A stretch of 23,026 nucleotides of DNA, taken from the NCBI GenBank assembly GCA_023433465.1, contig JAEZCR010000019.1:1-23026 (forward strand). Direction: 5' to 3'. Source of the DNA: Pseudomonadota bacterium. Lineage in GTDB: Bacteria > Pseudomonadota > Gammaproteobacteria > Steroidobacterales > Steroidobacteraceae. A program made the translations under genes and the position numbers. Shown here piece by piece: positions 23,026 to 23,026 of this stretch (within the stretch, counting starts at the first letter, position 1; each line of letters starts with the position of its first letter). The notes below the pieces were generated by a model. It was not told the DNA's origin. It did no database searches and saw only the letters and a program-made list of their open reading frames with translations.

Positions 23026-23026
23026 C

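Noticed and set aside
1..23026. CRISPR array, prophage, insertion sequence, tRNA or rRNA gene
   Set aside because: No regularly spaced direct repeats, integrase or transposase frames, phage structural genes or cloverleaf/rRNA sequences were seen on either strand.

Overview
The window is GC-rich chromosomal DNA (by eye well over 60% GC, with strong third-position GC bias) and looks like an ordinary housekeeping-plus-accessory region of a Gammaproteobacterium. The gltBD pair, a bacterial C13 peptidase, a single-polypeptide relative of ECF-sigma/RskA pairs and short dispersed palindromes between convergent genes would fit the Xanthomonadales/Nevskiales/Steroidobacterales area. That placement is inference; no rRNA or tRNA gene is present to settle it. 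I see no phage genes, no insertion sequence and no CRISPR array.

Layout. 2-1768 (+) is the 3' part of a large envelope protein with C-terminal membrane helices. It ends inside a palindromic repeat (1745-1842), the first of two copies in the window. 1845-2225 (-) is a small unknown protein, 2346-2762 (+) a SnoaL-like lipoprotein and 2884-3438 (+) a disordered unknown. 3448-6477 (-) holds two tandem paralogous exported zinc-metalloprotease-like proteins. 6518-7432 (+) is an EamA/DMT exporter whose 3' end carries a sigma70 promoter for the next operon. 7434-7577 is a structured leader with two adjoining perfect hairpins and a five-codon ORF, followed by gltB (7578-12188) and gltD (12200-13684). 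The second repeat copy lies right after gltD. 13803-14642 (-) is a caspase-fold C13 peptidase with a small upstream partner ORF. 15200-15775 and 15830-16642 (+) encode a four-helix membrane protein and a DUF2007-TM-Asp-rich repeat fusion. 16661-17905 (-) is a TetA-like MFS transporter. 17968-18816 (+) is an ECF sigma factor fused to an anti-sigma-like domain and a terminal membrane anchor, and 18916-21984 (+) is a large DUF11-type secreted protein. The right end holds a probable orphan small RNA (about 22156-22243), an exported small protein (22325-22801), and a strong promoter with a short ORF at the edge.

How they may work together. GltB and GltD form NADPH-glutamate synthase. The sigma/anti-sigma fusion may control the DUF11 surface protein just downstream. 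The most interesting objects are (i) a textbook -24/-12 sigma54 promoter followed about 90 nt later by a perfect intrinsic terminator with no ORF between them, so a sigma54-dependent sRNA with a C-rich loop that could pair with Shine-Dalgarno sequences; (ii) the tail-anchored sigma/anti-sigma fusion; (iii) the gltB leader; and (iv) several genes with a TAGnnT box exactly six bases before ATG, which suggests leaderless mRNAs.
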